Below are positions 8,671 to 18,098 of a stretch of DNA of 34,182 nucleotides, piece after piece. The notes beneath the pieces are model-generated. The model did no database searches and was not told where the DNA came from. It saw nothing but the letters and a program-made list of their open reading frames with translations. This stretch comes from Stenotrophomonas maltophilia (GTDB lineage: Bacteria; Pseudomonadota; Gammaproteobacteria; Xanthomonadales; Xanthomonadaceae), in the NCBI RefSeq assembly GCF_013464485.1, contig NZ_RAUX01000005.1:1-34182 (forward strand), given 5' to 3'. The stretch's first letter is position 1. The number at the start of each line of letters is the position of its first letter. Both the position numbers and the translations under genes were made by a program.

Positions 8671-9078
8671 ATGGCCACGCATGCACCCAACCCCGCCGAT
8701 GCCGGAACCCCGGCCGCTGAACTGATCGACGCCCGCATCGCCGAGCTGGGCGACTGGCGCGGCGAAACGCTGGCACATGTGCGCGCGCTGATCCATGAAG
8801 TGTTGCCGGACGTGCAGGAAACCTGGAAATGGCGCGGCACGCCAGTGTGGGAGCACAACGGCATCCTGTGCACCGGCGAGACCTACAAGCAGGCGGTGAA
8901 ACTGACCTTCGCCAATGGCGCGGCGCTGGCCGATCCGAAGGGCCTGTTCAATGCCAGCCTGGAGGGCAACACGCGGCGTGCGATCGACATCCATGAAGGT
9001 GCGATGCCGAATGCCGCGGCGTTGAAGGCGTTGTTGCGCGCGGCGGCGGCGTTCAACGCGGCGAAGAAGAAGCGGTAG
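8671..9078 (+). CDS. DUF1801 protein
   Basis: A 135-residue second DUF1801 member: IAELGDWRGETLAHVRALI, then VQETWKWRGTPVW (the family's W-x-x-PVW/PMY motif) and YKQAVKLTFANGAAL, with a lysine-rich C-terminus AAKKKR. It lies 39 bases downstream of the preceding family member and is probably co-transcribed. Its TAG stop is the GTAG head of a SMAG-type repeat. Confidence 0.88.
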   Translation: MATHAPNPADAGTPAAELIDARIAELGDWRGETLAHVRALIHEVLPDVQETWKWRGTPVWEHNGILCTGETYKQAVKLTFANGAALADPKGLFNASLEGNTRRAIDIHEGAMPNAAALKALLRAAAAFNAAKKKR

Positions 9079-9151
9079 AGCCGGCCGCTGGCCGGCTGTT
9101 GTGCGATGCTTCTGGAGAGGTTTGAAGTTGCCGGCCAGCGGCCGGCACTAC
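9075..9151. repeat. SMAG-type REP dimer, tail to tail
   Basis: A plus-strand unit (GTAG at 9075-9078, stem GCCGGCC / GGCCGGC) and a minus-strand unit (GTAG read at 9151-9148) face each other across about 30 bases. The two GTAG heads provide the stop codons of the two convergent genes on either side. Such dimers can form long cruciforms and act as bidirectional mRNA 3' ends. Confidence 0.85.
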
Positions 9152-10620
9152 CGCGGTGGCGCTGACTCCAGTGACGCGTCCGGGTCGGCCACCGGCGACG
9201 GCGGACAAGCCGGAATCTCCGAGGGCGTGGCCAGTTCTTCAGCGTGCGAGGGCTTGCCCATCATCTTCGCCTTGCGCCAGCCGCCCCAGCGGTAATACGC
9301 CAGCGACAGCAGCATCGAGACGAACGAGCTGACCGGGAAGCTCCACCAGATCGCATCGGCACCCCAGTACGGCTGCAGCAGCTCGGCGAACGGCACGCGC
9401 ACGCCCCACAGCGAGCCGGCCAGGATCAGCAGCGGCGGGATCACCGCGCCGGTCGAGCGCACCACGCCAGAGATCACGAAGCTGACACCGAAGAACAGGA
9501 ACGAGCCGATCACCACGTGGTTGAGGTGGCGGGCGATGTCCAGTGCCTGGCTGGCCGGCGGCAGGAACAGCGCCAGCAACTGGCGGTCGAACACCACCAG
9601 CGGCAGGATCAGCGCGCCGGTCAGCAGGAAGTTGAACAGCACGCCCTGGCGCGCGGTGGCGCGCACGCGGTCCCAACGTTGCGCCCCCACGTTCTGCGCC
9701 GCCATCGATGAGCATGCCGCACCGATCGCCATCGCCGGCATCTGCAGGTAGTTCCACAGTTGCAGTGACGCGCCGTATCCAGCGCCGGTATCGGTGCCGT
9801 ACTGGTTGACCATGGTCATCAGCAGGATGACGGACAGCGAGATCAGCACCATCTGCAGGCCCATCGGTACGCCCTTGACCACCAGCGCCTTGAGAATGGC
9901 CAGGTCGAGCTTGAACAGCCGCATATCGGCACGGCCCAGCCAAAGCGTGTGACGCTTGTATCGCATGTACAGCAGCAGGCCGGCCAGCGACAGCGTCTGC
10001 GCGACCAGCGTGGCCCAGGCCGAGCCGGCAATGCCCAGCGCGGGCAACGGCCCCATGCCGAAGATCAGTACCGGGTTGAGCACGATGTCCAGTACCACCG
10101 ACACCATCAGGAAGCGGAACGGTGTACGCGAGTCACCGGCACCGCGCAGCGCGGCGGTGAGGAAGGCGAACGCGTACAGCGTTGGCATCGCCAGGAAGAT
10201 GATCTGCAGGTAGGACTCGGCCAGTGGCAGCGAGGCGGCCGGTGTGCCCATTGCTGCCAGCAGGGGATGGGCCATGAACCAGCCGGCGATGGCGATGATC
10301 ACCGACAGGCCGATGAAGAAGGTGGCACTGGTGCCGACCACACGCCGCGCCTGGGCGATGTCGCGCGCGCCGATGGCCTGGCCGATCAGGATGGTCGAGG
10401 CCATGCCGAAGCCGAACACCGAGCCGATCAGGAAGAACATGATGTTGTTGGCGTTCGCGGTGGCGGTCAGTGCCGCCTCGCCGAGAAAGCGCCCGACCCA
10501 GACCGCATTCACCGAGCCGTTCAGCGACTGCGCGATGTTGCCTGCCAGGATCGGCAGCGAAAACAGCAGGAGACTGCGGCCGATCGGGCCGGTGGTCAGG
10601 TCAAGCGGCGCTTTGGCCAT
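9148..10620 (-). CDS. MATE family multidrug/sodium antiporter
   Basis: A 490-residue membrane exporter with about twelve transmembrane helices in two similar halves. The first half begins SLLLFSLPILAGNIAQSLNG and carries GQAIGARD; the second begins KGVPMGLQMVLISLSVI with the matching AAQNVGAQRWDR segment, and AALRGAGDSRTP is a typical MATE loop. It should expel cationic drugs or metabolites using Na+ or H+ gradients; substrates cannot be read from the sequence. ATG at 10620 is chosen over an upstream extension because MAKAPLDLTTGPIGRSLLLF is the usual beginning. The C-terminal 35 residues are proline/serine-rich and probably disordered. Confidence 0.93.
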   Translation of the reverse strand: MAKAPLDLTTGPIGRSLLLFSLPILAGNIAQSLNGSVNAVWVGRFLGEAALTATANANNIMFFLIGSVFGFGMASTILIGQAIGARDIAQARRVVGTSATFFIGLSVIIAIAGWFMAHPLLAAMGTPAASLPLAESYLQIIFLAMPTLYAFAFLTAALRGAGDSRTPFRFLMVSVVLDIVLNPVLIFGMGPLPALGIAGSAWATLVAQTLSLAGLLLYMRYKRHTLWLGRADMRLFKLDLAILKALVVKGVPMGLQMVLISLSVILLMTMVNQYGTDTGAGYGASLQLWNYLQMPAMAIGAACSSMAAQNVGAQRWDRVRATARQGVLFNFLLTGALILPLVVFDRQLLALFLPPASQALDIARHLNHVVIGSFLFFGVSFVISGVVRSTGAVIPPLLILAGSLWGVRVPFAELLQPYWGADAIWWSFPVSSFVSMLLSLAYYRWGGWRKAKMMGKPSHAEELATPSEIPACPPSPVADPDASLESAPPR

Positions 10621-10682
10621 GGAGTGGTGATCGAATCCCGGGAGGCGCACACTAGCACCAAGCCGGTTTGCAGGATGTGGCA

Positions 10683-10922
10683 ATGCATCAACCCCTACAG
10701 GTGAAGCGGAACCTGGCGCTGGCCTTGATCGGCGCTGCACTGGCCGCATGTTCGACGGGTGACCGGCTGGGCGATACCCAGGTGCGGCCAACCGACCGGC
10801 CGGAGTGCTTGGTTGGCAGCCAACGCCAGGATCTGTCCGCAGGTGTACCGGCCTTGATCGGGGGCAGCGGCTGCCGTACCGACCCCGATAACCCGCGTCC
10901 CTTGAACAAGCGAACGGAGTAG
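10683..10922 (+). CDS. small lipoprotein of unknown function
   Basis: A 79-residue protein with basic-hydrophobic N-terminus and lipobox LAAC (residues 20-23, cut before C23), followed by CSTGDRLGDTQV. The rest is short, polar and has a possible disulphide pair (ECLVGS... GSGCRTD). Starts TTG 10668 and GTG 10701 are alternatives; ATG 10683 is a middle choice. Divergent from the MATE gene and nine bases upstream of hslR, so likely transcribed with it. No recognised family. Confidence 0.55.
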   Translation: MHQPLQVKRNLALALIGAALAACSTGDRLGDTQVRPTDRPECLVGSQRQDLSAGVPALIGGSGCRTDPDNPRPLNKRTE

Positions 10923-10931
10923 TACATACCG

Positions 10932-11339
10932 ATGCCTGAGCTTTCACCGCTGTCACCCAGTGTCCGCCTGGACATCTGGCTGTGGGCGGCCCGTTTCTTC
11001 AAGACCCGCAGCCTGGCCAAGCAGGCCATCGAGACCGGCAAGGTGAGCGTGGCCGGTCAGCGCCCGAAATCCTCACGCGCGGTGCGCGTGGGCGAGCAGG
11101 TGCAGGTGGACCGTGGCGAGGAACATTTCGAGATCCAGGTGCTGGGCATCAGCGACCAGCGCGGGCCGGCGCCGGCGGCGCAGCAGTTGTATGCGGAGAG
11201 CGAGGCCTCGAAGGCGCGCCGTGCCGAACAGCGTGCACTGCGCATTGCCGCACGCGACGGCTTCCTGCCACCGGAGCACAAGCCGGACAAGCGCGCACGT
11301 CGGTTGATCCGCGCGCTTGGTGACCTCGACGCGTTGTGA
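10932..11339 (+). CDS. hslR: ribosome-associated heat shock protein Hsp15
   Basis: A 135-residue S4-domain RNA-binding protein. VRLDIWLWAARFFKTRSLA (about 11-29) and AIETGKVSVAGQRPKSS are the S4 core; the C-terminal basic extension PPEHKPDKRARRLIRAL is typical for Hsp15, which recycles 50S subunits carrying a stuck peptidyl-tRNA. Normal family length. Follows a small lipoprotein gene closely; no heat-shock promoter could be recognised. Confidence 0.93.
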   Translation: MPELSPLSPSVRLDIWLWAARFFKTRSLAKQAIETGKVSVAGQRPKSSRAVRVGEQVQVDRGEEHFEIQVLGISDQRGPAPAAQQLYAESEASKARRAEQRALRIAARDGFLPPEHKPDKRARRLIRALGDLDAL

Positions 11340-11373
11340 CGTACTTCCTCTGGTTGAACCGCCGCGCGCTCCG

Positions 11374-11397
11374 GTAGTTGCCCACCTTGGTGGGCAC
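11374..11397 (+). repeat. SMAG-type REP unit
   Basis: GTAG head at 11374-11377 followed by the 8-bp stem TGCCCACC-TT-GGTGGGCA. Single unit between hslR and the GH5 gene, 34 bases after the hslR stop. Confidence 0.7.
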
Positions 11398-11470
11398 CGT
11401 GCCGCGCGCACTCAGCCAGCGTTCGGTTTGTGCCCCGCACGTTGAATCTTCCTTCTCATGGAAGACCCCT

Positions 11471-12664
11471 ATGTTCCTCCGCCGCAACCTGTTGTGCCTG
11501 GCCCTCGCCACCGCCGCCCCGGCGTTCGCCGCCGACATCACCTTCTGGGATACGCCGCAGCGCGGTGGCAACAGCTTCAACGAGAACCCGCCTGACCGTG
11601 CCTACTTCCAGGCGCTGCGGGACACCGGCGCAACCTGGGTCCGGCTGAGCCCGGACAAATGGAAGAGTACCGGCGGCCGCGACTTCCTGATGGGTGATGC
11701 CGACCACTACCAGGGCCTGGTGCAGGCCGACGTGGCCATCCTGCGGCGTGCGCTGGATGACGCCAATGCCTCGGGCTTGAAGGTGGTGCTGGTGCCGTTG
11801 TCACTGCCCCTGCTGCGCTGGAAGCAGAAGAACAATGACGTGGTCGACCAGCGGCTGTGGCAGTCGATGGACAACCATCTGCCTGCGCAGCGCTTCTGGC
11901 GCGACCTGGCCACCGCATTGAAGGGCCACCCGGCGCTTGCCGCCTACAACCTCATCAACGAGCCGGCGCCGGAATACGGCACCGCGCTGGCCGAACACGC
12001 CCCGCGTGAGGCCATGCAGCAGTGGTACGCCGGCGTGCAGGACGGGCCGCGCGACCTGCGTGTGCTGTACCGCGGACTGGTGGCCAGCGTGCGTGCGGTC
12101 GATGCAGACATGCCGTTGATGCTTGATGCCGGCTGGTATGCCGCAGCCGACGCATTCGACTATTGGCCTGCACCGCTGGACGACGACAGGCTGTTGTACA
12201 GCGTGCACATGTATGAGCCCTACGCCGCAACCAGCGCGCCTAACCAGAAGCGCGCCACGCCGTATCGCTACCCGGACGTGGTGCCGTTCGGGGAGCACAG
12301 CGAGCGTTGGGATGCTGCGCGCGTGCGCAGTTACCTGCAGCAGCCGATGGACTGGGCCAAGACGCATGGCGTGGGGGCGAACCGCATGGTGGTCGGTGAG
12401 TTCGGCTGCATGCGGCGCTGGCCGGATTGCGGCGCCTACCTGCGTGACGTGCTGGCCGTGGTCGAGCAGGAGCGGTTGCACTGGGCGTTCTACGCCTTCC
12501 GCGAGGATGGCTGGGATGGCATGGACTACGAGCTGGGCGACGGGCCGCTGCCGTGGTCGTACTGGCAGGCGCAGGAGAAGGGGAAGACCGTGGCGCCGCC
12601 GCGTTCCATGGAGGCACCGGTGTTCGCGCCGATCCTGGAGCGGCTGAAGGCAGGCAAACGGTAG
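11471..12664 (+). CDS. secreted glycoside hydrolase family 5 (cellulase superfamily)
   Basis: A 397-residue (beta/alpha)8 hydrolase. A signal peptide MFLRRNLLCLALATAAPAFA ends at residue 20, so the enzyme is periplasmic or exported. The acid/base is E164 in NLINEPAPEYG and the nucleophile E310 in VVGEFGC, the two signature glutamates of GH5; NSFNENPPD and TWVRLSPDKW in the N-terminal part and LYSVHMYEPYA before the nucleophile are also typical. The substrate is probably a beta-1,4- or beta-1,3-glucan or mannan; not decidable here. ATG at 11471 directly begins the signal peptide. The stop TAG is the head of a REP repeat. Confidence 0.88.
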   Translation: MFLRRNLLCLALATAAPAFAADITFWDTPQRGGNSFNENPPDRAYFQALRDTGATWVRLSPDKWKSTGGRDFLMGDADHYQGLVQADVAILRRALDDANASGLKVVLVPLSLPLLRWKQKNNDVVDQRLWQSMDNHLPAQRFWRDLATALKGHPALAAYNLINEPAPEYGTALAEHAPREAMQQWYAGVQDGPRDLRVLYRGLVASVRAVDADMPLMLDAGWYAAADAFDYWPAPLDDDRLLYSVHMYEPYAATSAPNQKRATPYRYPDVVPFGEHSERWDAARVRSYLQQPMDWAKTHGVGANRMVVGEFGCMRRWPDCGAYLRDVLAVVEQERLHWAFYAFREDGWDGMDYELGDGPLPWSYWQAQEKGKTVAPPRSMEAPVFAPILERLKAGKR

Positions 12665-12689
12665 GCCGCCGGGCAGGGCCCGGCGCTAC
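12661..12689. repeat. SMAG-type REP unit
   Basis: GTAG at 12661-12664 and CTAC at 12686-12689 flank an imperfect stem around GCCGGGC / GCCCGGC, so the unit is GTAG-headed on both strands. It overlaps the stop codon of the GH5 gene. Confidence 0.8.
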
Positions 12690-12739
12690 CCATGGAGATG
12701 CCAGTCTCGCCCGCCGGATATCGATCAGCGCGACGCCCG

Positions 12740-12770
12740 GTAGCGCCGGGTCATGCCCGGCGACACCTAC
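12740..12770. repeat. SMAG-type REP unit
   Basis: GTAG at 12740-12743, stem CGCCGGG-TCAT-CCCGGCG, CTAC at 12767-12770. It ends two bases beyond the stop of the minus-strand DUF937 gene and, with the unit at 12661, forms the convergent 3' region of two genes. Confidence 0.8.
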
Positions 12771-12772
12771 CG

Positions 12773-13372
12773 TCAGCGCTTGCCGCCGAGCAGGCTGCCG
12801 CCGATCTTCAGCAGATCGCCCACGCCCAGCTGGCCGTCACCGTCCTGGTCCAGCAGGCTGCCGAGCAGGCCACCGGCAAGTCCCCCCTGCTGCTGCACCT
12901 GCTGCTTTTCCTGGCCGAGGGCCTGGCTGAGCGAGCCGGCATCGGCCTGGCCGCCACCCAGGCGCTGGGCCAGGAAGGCCATCACGATCGGGGCGAGGAT
13001 CTGCAACAGCTGGCTGGTGCGGCCGCTGTCGAGCTGGGTGGCCTGGGCCAGTCCGGTTTCCACCTTCTGCTGGCTGCCGCCGAAGATGTGGCCGAGGATG
13101 CCGGCGCCATCGCTGGCGGCACCACCACCACCGCCCAGCACCGAGCCGAGTACGTTGCCCAGGTCCAGGCCGCTGTGATTGTTCTGCAATGCACCGAGCA
13201 GTGCCTGCGCGCCCTGCGGCTGCGAGGCGTTGTTGCCCAGTGCGCCCATCAGCAGCGGCAGCGCGGCGCCGATGGCGCCGGAGGCCTGGGTGTCGCTGAT
13301 GCCGAGCTGCTGCGACACCTGCTGCAGCGGGGCGCCCTGCAATTTGGCGAGAAGTTCGTCGGTCAGGCTCAT
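12773..13372 (-). CDS. DUF937 (YidB-like) protein
   Basis: A 199-residue protein of the DUF937 family. N-terminal LTDELLAKLQGAPLQQVSQQLGIS and GAIGAALPLLMGALGNNAS are the characteristic paired helices; the middle is glycine-rich (GSVLGGGGGAASDGAGILGHIFGG). The end holds LLDQDGDGQLGVGDLL, which fits one EF-hand calcium loop (D-x-D-x-D-G-x-L-x-x-x-D), an addition not seen in all family members. No signal peptide. Function unknown. 108 bases beyond the catalase stop, with the catalase terminator in between. Confidence 0.85.
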   Translation of the reverse strand: MSLTDELLAKLQGAPLQQVSQQLGISDTQASGAIGAALPLLMGALGNNASQPQGAQALLGALQNNHSGLDLGNVLGSVLGGGGGAASDGAGILGHIFGGSQQKVETGLAQATQLDSGRTSQLLQILAPIVMAFLAQRLGGGQADAGSLSQALGQEKQQVQQQGGLAGGLLGSLLDQDGDGQLGVGDLLKIGGSLLGGKR

Positions 13373-13423
13373 CTGCGGAATCCTTGATTGGGGTTGGGCG
13401 TGCAGAAGGTACGACGCGGACCG

Positions 13424-13459
13424 TTAAAACGGCGACGCCGCCTCACAGGGAGGCGGCGT
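13424..13459 (-). terminator. rho-independent terminator of the catalase gene
   Basis: On the minus strand ACGCCGCCTC pairs with GAGGCGGCGT (13459-13450 and 13444-13435) around a 5-base loop, followed by CGCCGTTTTAACGG with a four-T run. It lies 22 bases after the catalase stop. Confidence 0.75.
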
Positions 13460-13480
13460 GCCGGACACGGGGGAGGGAGA

Positions 13481-15124
13481 TCAGAGCTCGATGTCTTCGG
13501 CGCCCGGGGTGGCGGTGGGGAAATCCGCTTCCGGCTGCGCCGGCTTGAACGGATCCGACGGCTGGCTGGCCAGGGCCTTCAGCGCCGCCGCCACGCCGGC
13601 ACCGTAGGCCGGGTCGGCCTTGCTGCAGTTGTCGATGTGGCGCTGCTTGATGAAGTCCGGCGCATCGCCCAGGGCACGGGCGGTGTTGGCGAACAGGCGG
13701 TCCTTCTGGGCTTGGTTGTAGCTGCGGAACAGGGCACCGGGCTGGCTGAAGTAGTCGGCGTCGTCCTCGCGGAAGTTCCAGAAGTCGGCGTCGCCGCGGA
13801 TCTTCATTGGCGGCTCGCGGTACTCCGGCTGCTCCTGCCACTGGCCGTAGCTGTTCGGCTCGTAGTGCGGCAGGCCACCGTAGTTGCCGTCCACGCGCAT
13901 CGCACCGTCGCGGTGGTTGCTGTGCACCGGGCAGCGTGCGGCGTTCACCGGAATCTGGTGGTGGTTCACGCCCAGGCGGTAGCGCTGCGCATCGGAGTAG
14001 GCGAACAGGCGTGCCTGCAGCATCTTGTCCGGCGACGGACCGATGCCCGGCACCAGGTTGCTCGGTGCGAATGCCGACTGCTCCACGTCCTGGTACCAGT
14101 TGACCGGGTTGCGGTTCAGTTCGAACTGGCCCACTTCGATCAGCGGGTAGTCGCTCTTGGGCCACACCTTGGTCAGGTCGAACGGGTGCACGCGGTAGGT
14201 TTCCGCATCCAGTTCCGGCATGACCTGGATGAACAGCTTCCACTTCGGGAAGTCGCCCTTCTCGATCGCGGCGAACAGGTCGCGACCGTGGCTTTCGCGG
14301 TCATGGCCGACCAGGATCTGTGCCTGCGCGTCGGTCAGCGATTCGATGCCCTGCTGGCTGACGAAGTGGAACTTCACCCAGAAGCGCTCGCTGTCGGCAT
14401 TGGTGAAGCTGTAGGTGTGCGAGCCGAAGCCGTGCATGTGGCGGAAGCTGCGCGGGATGCCGCGGTCGCTCATCACCACGGTCACCTGCAGCAGGGCTTC
14501 GGGCAGCAGCGTCCAGAAGTCCCAGTTGTTACGCGCGCTGCGCAGGTTCGTGTGCGGGTCGCGCTTGACGGCCTTGTTGAGGTCGGCGAACTTGCGCGGG
14601 TCGCGCAGGAAGAACACCGGGGTATTGTTGCCGACAAGGTCCCAGTTGCCTTCTTCGGTGTAGAACTTCAGCGCGAAGCCGCGGATGTCGCGCTCGGCGT
14701 CGGCGGCGCCACGCTCGCCGGCCACAGTGGTGAAGCGGGCGAACATCTCGGTCTGCTTGCCGACCTTCTCGAACAGCTTGGCGCGGGTGTACTTGCTGAT
14801 GTCGTGGGTGACAGTGAAGGTACCGAACGCGCCCGAGCCCTTGGCGTGCATGCGGCGCTCGGGAATGATCTCGCGGTTGAGGTTGGCCAGCTTCTCCAGC
14901 AGCCACACGTCTTCCATCAGCAGCGGGCCGCGCGGGCCGGCGGTCTTGCTGTTCTGGTTGTCCACCACCGGTGCGCCGAAGGCCGTGGTCATCGGCGTGA
15001 CCGGGTCATCGCCATGCTTCTGCCTGGGCGTGGTGCTCAGCTCGCGCTGTTGCTGGGCGCCCTGCTCCGGTGACGGGGCGGTGTGGTACGGGCACTTGGC
15101 ATTGTTGTTGTCGGACTGGCTCAT
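13481..15124 (-). CDS. monofunctional haem catalase
   Basis: A 547-residue catalase that dismutates H2O2. Distal histidine H93 in [12 protein letters not shown], catalytic asparagine in [10 protein letters not shown] (N166/N167), proximal haem ligand Y376 in [14 protein letters not shown] followed by NHHQIPVN. Length and absence of a C-terminal flavodoxin domain place it among the small-subunit catalases. No signal peptide with the chosen start; ATG 15124 is preferred because AGGAG lies nine bases before it, while an ATG at 15169 would add 15 residues. Cytoplasmic. Followed by a good terminator; a candidate regulatory region lies upstream. Confidence 0.95.
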   Translation of the reverse strand: MSQSDNNNAKCPYHTAPSPEQGAQQQRELSTTPRQKHGDDPVTPMTTAFGAPVVDNQNSKTAGPRGPLLMEDVWLLEKLANLNREIIPERRMHAKGSGAFGTFTVTHDISKYTRAKLFEKVGKQTEMFARFTTVAGERGAADAERDIRGFALKFYTEEGNWDLVGNNTPVFFLRDPRKFADLNKAVKRDPHTNLRSARNNWDFWTLLPEALLQVTVVMSDRGIPRSFRHMHGFGSHTYSFTNADSERFWVKFHFVSQQGIESLTDAQAQILVGHDRESHGRDLFAAIEKGDFPKWKLFIQVMPELDAETYRVHPFDLTKVWPKSDYPLIEVGQFELNRNPVNWYQDVEQSAFAPSNLVPGIGPSPDKMLQARLFAYSDAQRYRLGVNHHQIPVNAARCPVHSNHRDGAMRVDGNYGGLPHYEPNSYGQWQEQPEYREPPMKIRGDADFWNFREDDADYFSQPGALFRSYNQAQKDRLFANTARALGDAPDFIKQRHIDNCSKADPAYGAGVAAALKALASQPSDPFKPAQPEADFPTATPGAEDIEL

Positions 15125-15203
15125 CGGCTGGCTCCTGGTGGCGGTGAAGACGTGGGAAAACATCTTCACTCGACTGTAGCTAGGGCCAGATGAAATGAAT
15201 AAT

Positions 15204-15240
15204 CGAATGATTCGTTCAGGTTGATAGATTCTGTCAATTG
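15204..15240 (-). promoter_or_regulatory. catalase upstream region with palindrome and TTGACA
   Basis: A perfect 11-bp palindrome CGAATGATTCG (15204-15214) and, on the minus strand, TTGACA (15237-15232) lie 80-113 bases before the catalase start. The plus-strand ATAG...CAAT at 15224-15238 resembles one OxyR half-site, but a second half-site in phase is not seen and no good -10 is at the right distance. Confidence 0.3.
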
Positions 15241-15274
15241 AAATGCAGAATCGGATTCGCGGGGGCTTTCGATA

Positions 15275-15295
15275 GCCCGGGGAAACTCCCCGGGC
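15275..15295. terminator. strong hairpin after mutS
   Basis: GCCCGGGGA-AAC-TCCCCGGGC, a 9-bp perfect stem, 24 bases after the mutS stop (minus strand). No T run follows on either strand, so it may stabilise the 3' end or be a partial terminator. Confidence 0.45.
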
Positions 15296-15319
15296 CCAAG
15301 GCCTATCGCGGCGCTGTGG

Positions 15320-17941
<2,622 letters not shown>

Positions 17942-17970
17942 TGGAGTCCGTCTCGGTGAGTGAAGGCGGG

Positions 17971-17989
17971 TTGCCGTCAGAAACGGCAA
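17971..17989. other. inverted repeat in the mutS-integrase gap
   Basis: TTGCCGT-CAGAA-ACGGCAA, a 7-bp perfect stem with a 5-base loop, 30 bases from the mutS start; a six-T run follows at about 17999-18004 on the plus strand. Could be part of the attachment region or an operator for the divergent promoters. Confidence 0.4.
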
Positions 17990-18003
17990 GTAACGGGGTT
18001 TTT

Positions 18004-18098
18004 TGTTGCGATGGTGTTGCGACGGCCGGTTGCTTGGGCAAAGATCGTGTTGCGACGCCAATCGGGACACGGACGATCATGCCAAAAAATGTTGCGAC
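18004..18098 (+). repeat. four direct repeats of TGTTGCGA(C)
   Basis: TGTTGCGA at 18004-18011 and TGTTGCGAC at 18015-18023, 18048-18056 and 18090-18098. The start-to-start spacings are 11, 33 and 42 bases, close to whole helical turns. They lie in and just past the mutS-integrase gap; the last is inside the integrase frame. Candidates for recombinase arm sites or operators of the helper proteins. Confidence 0.55.
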
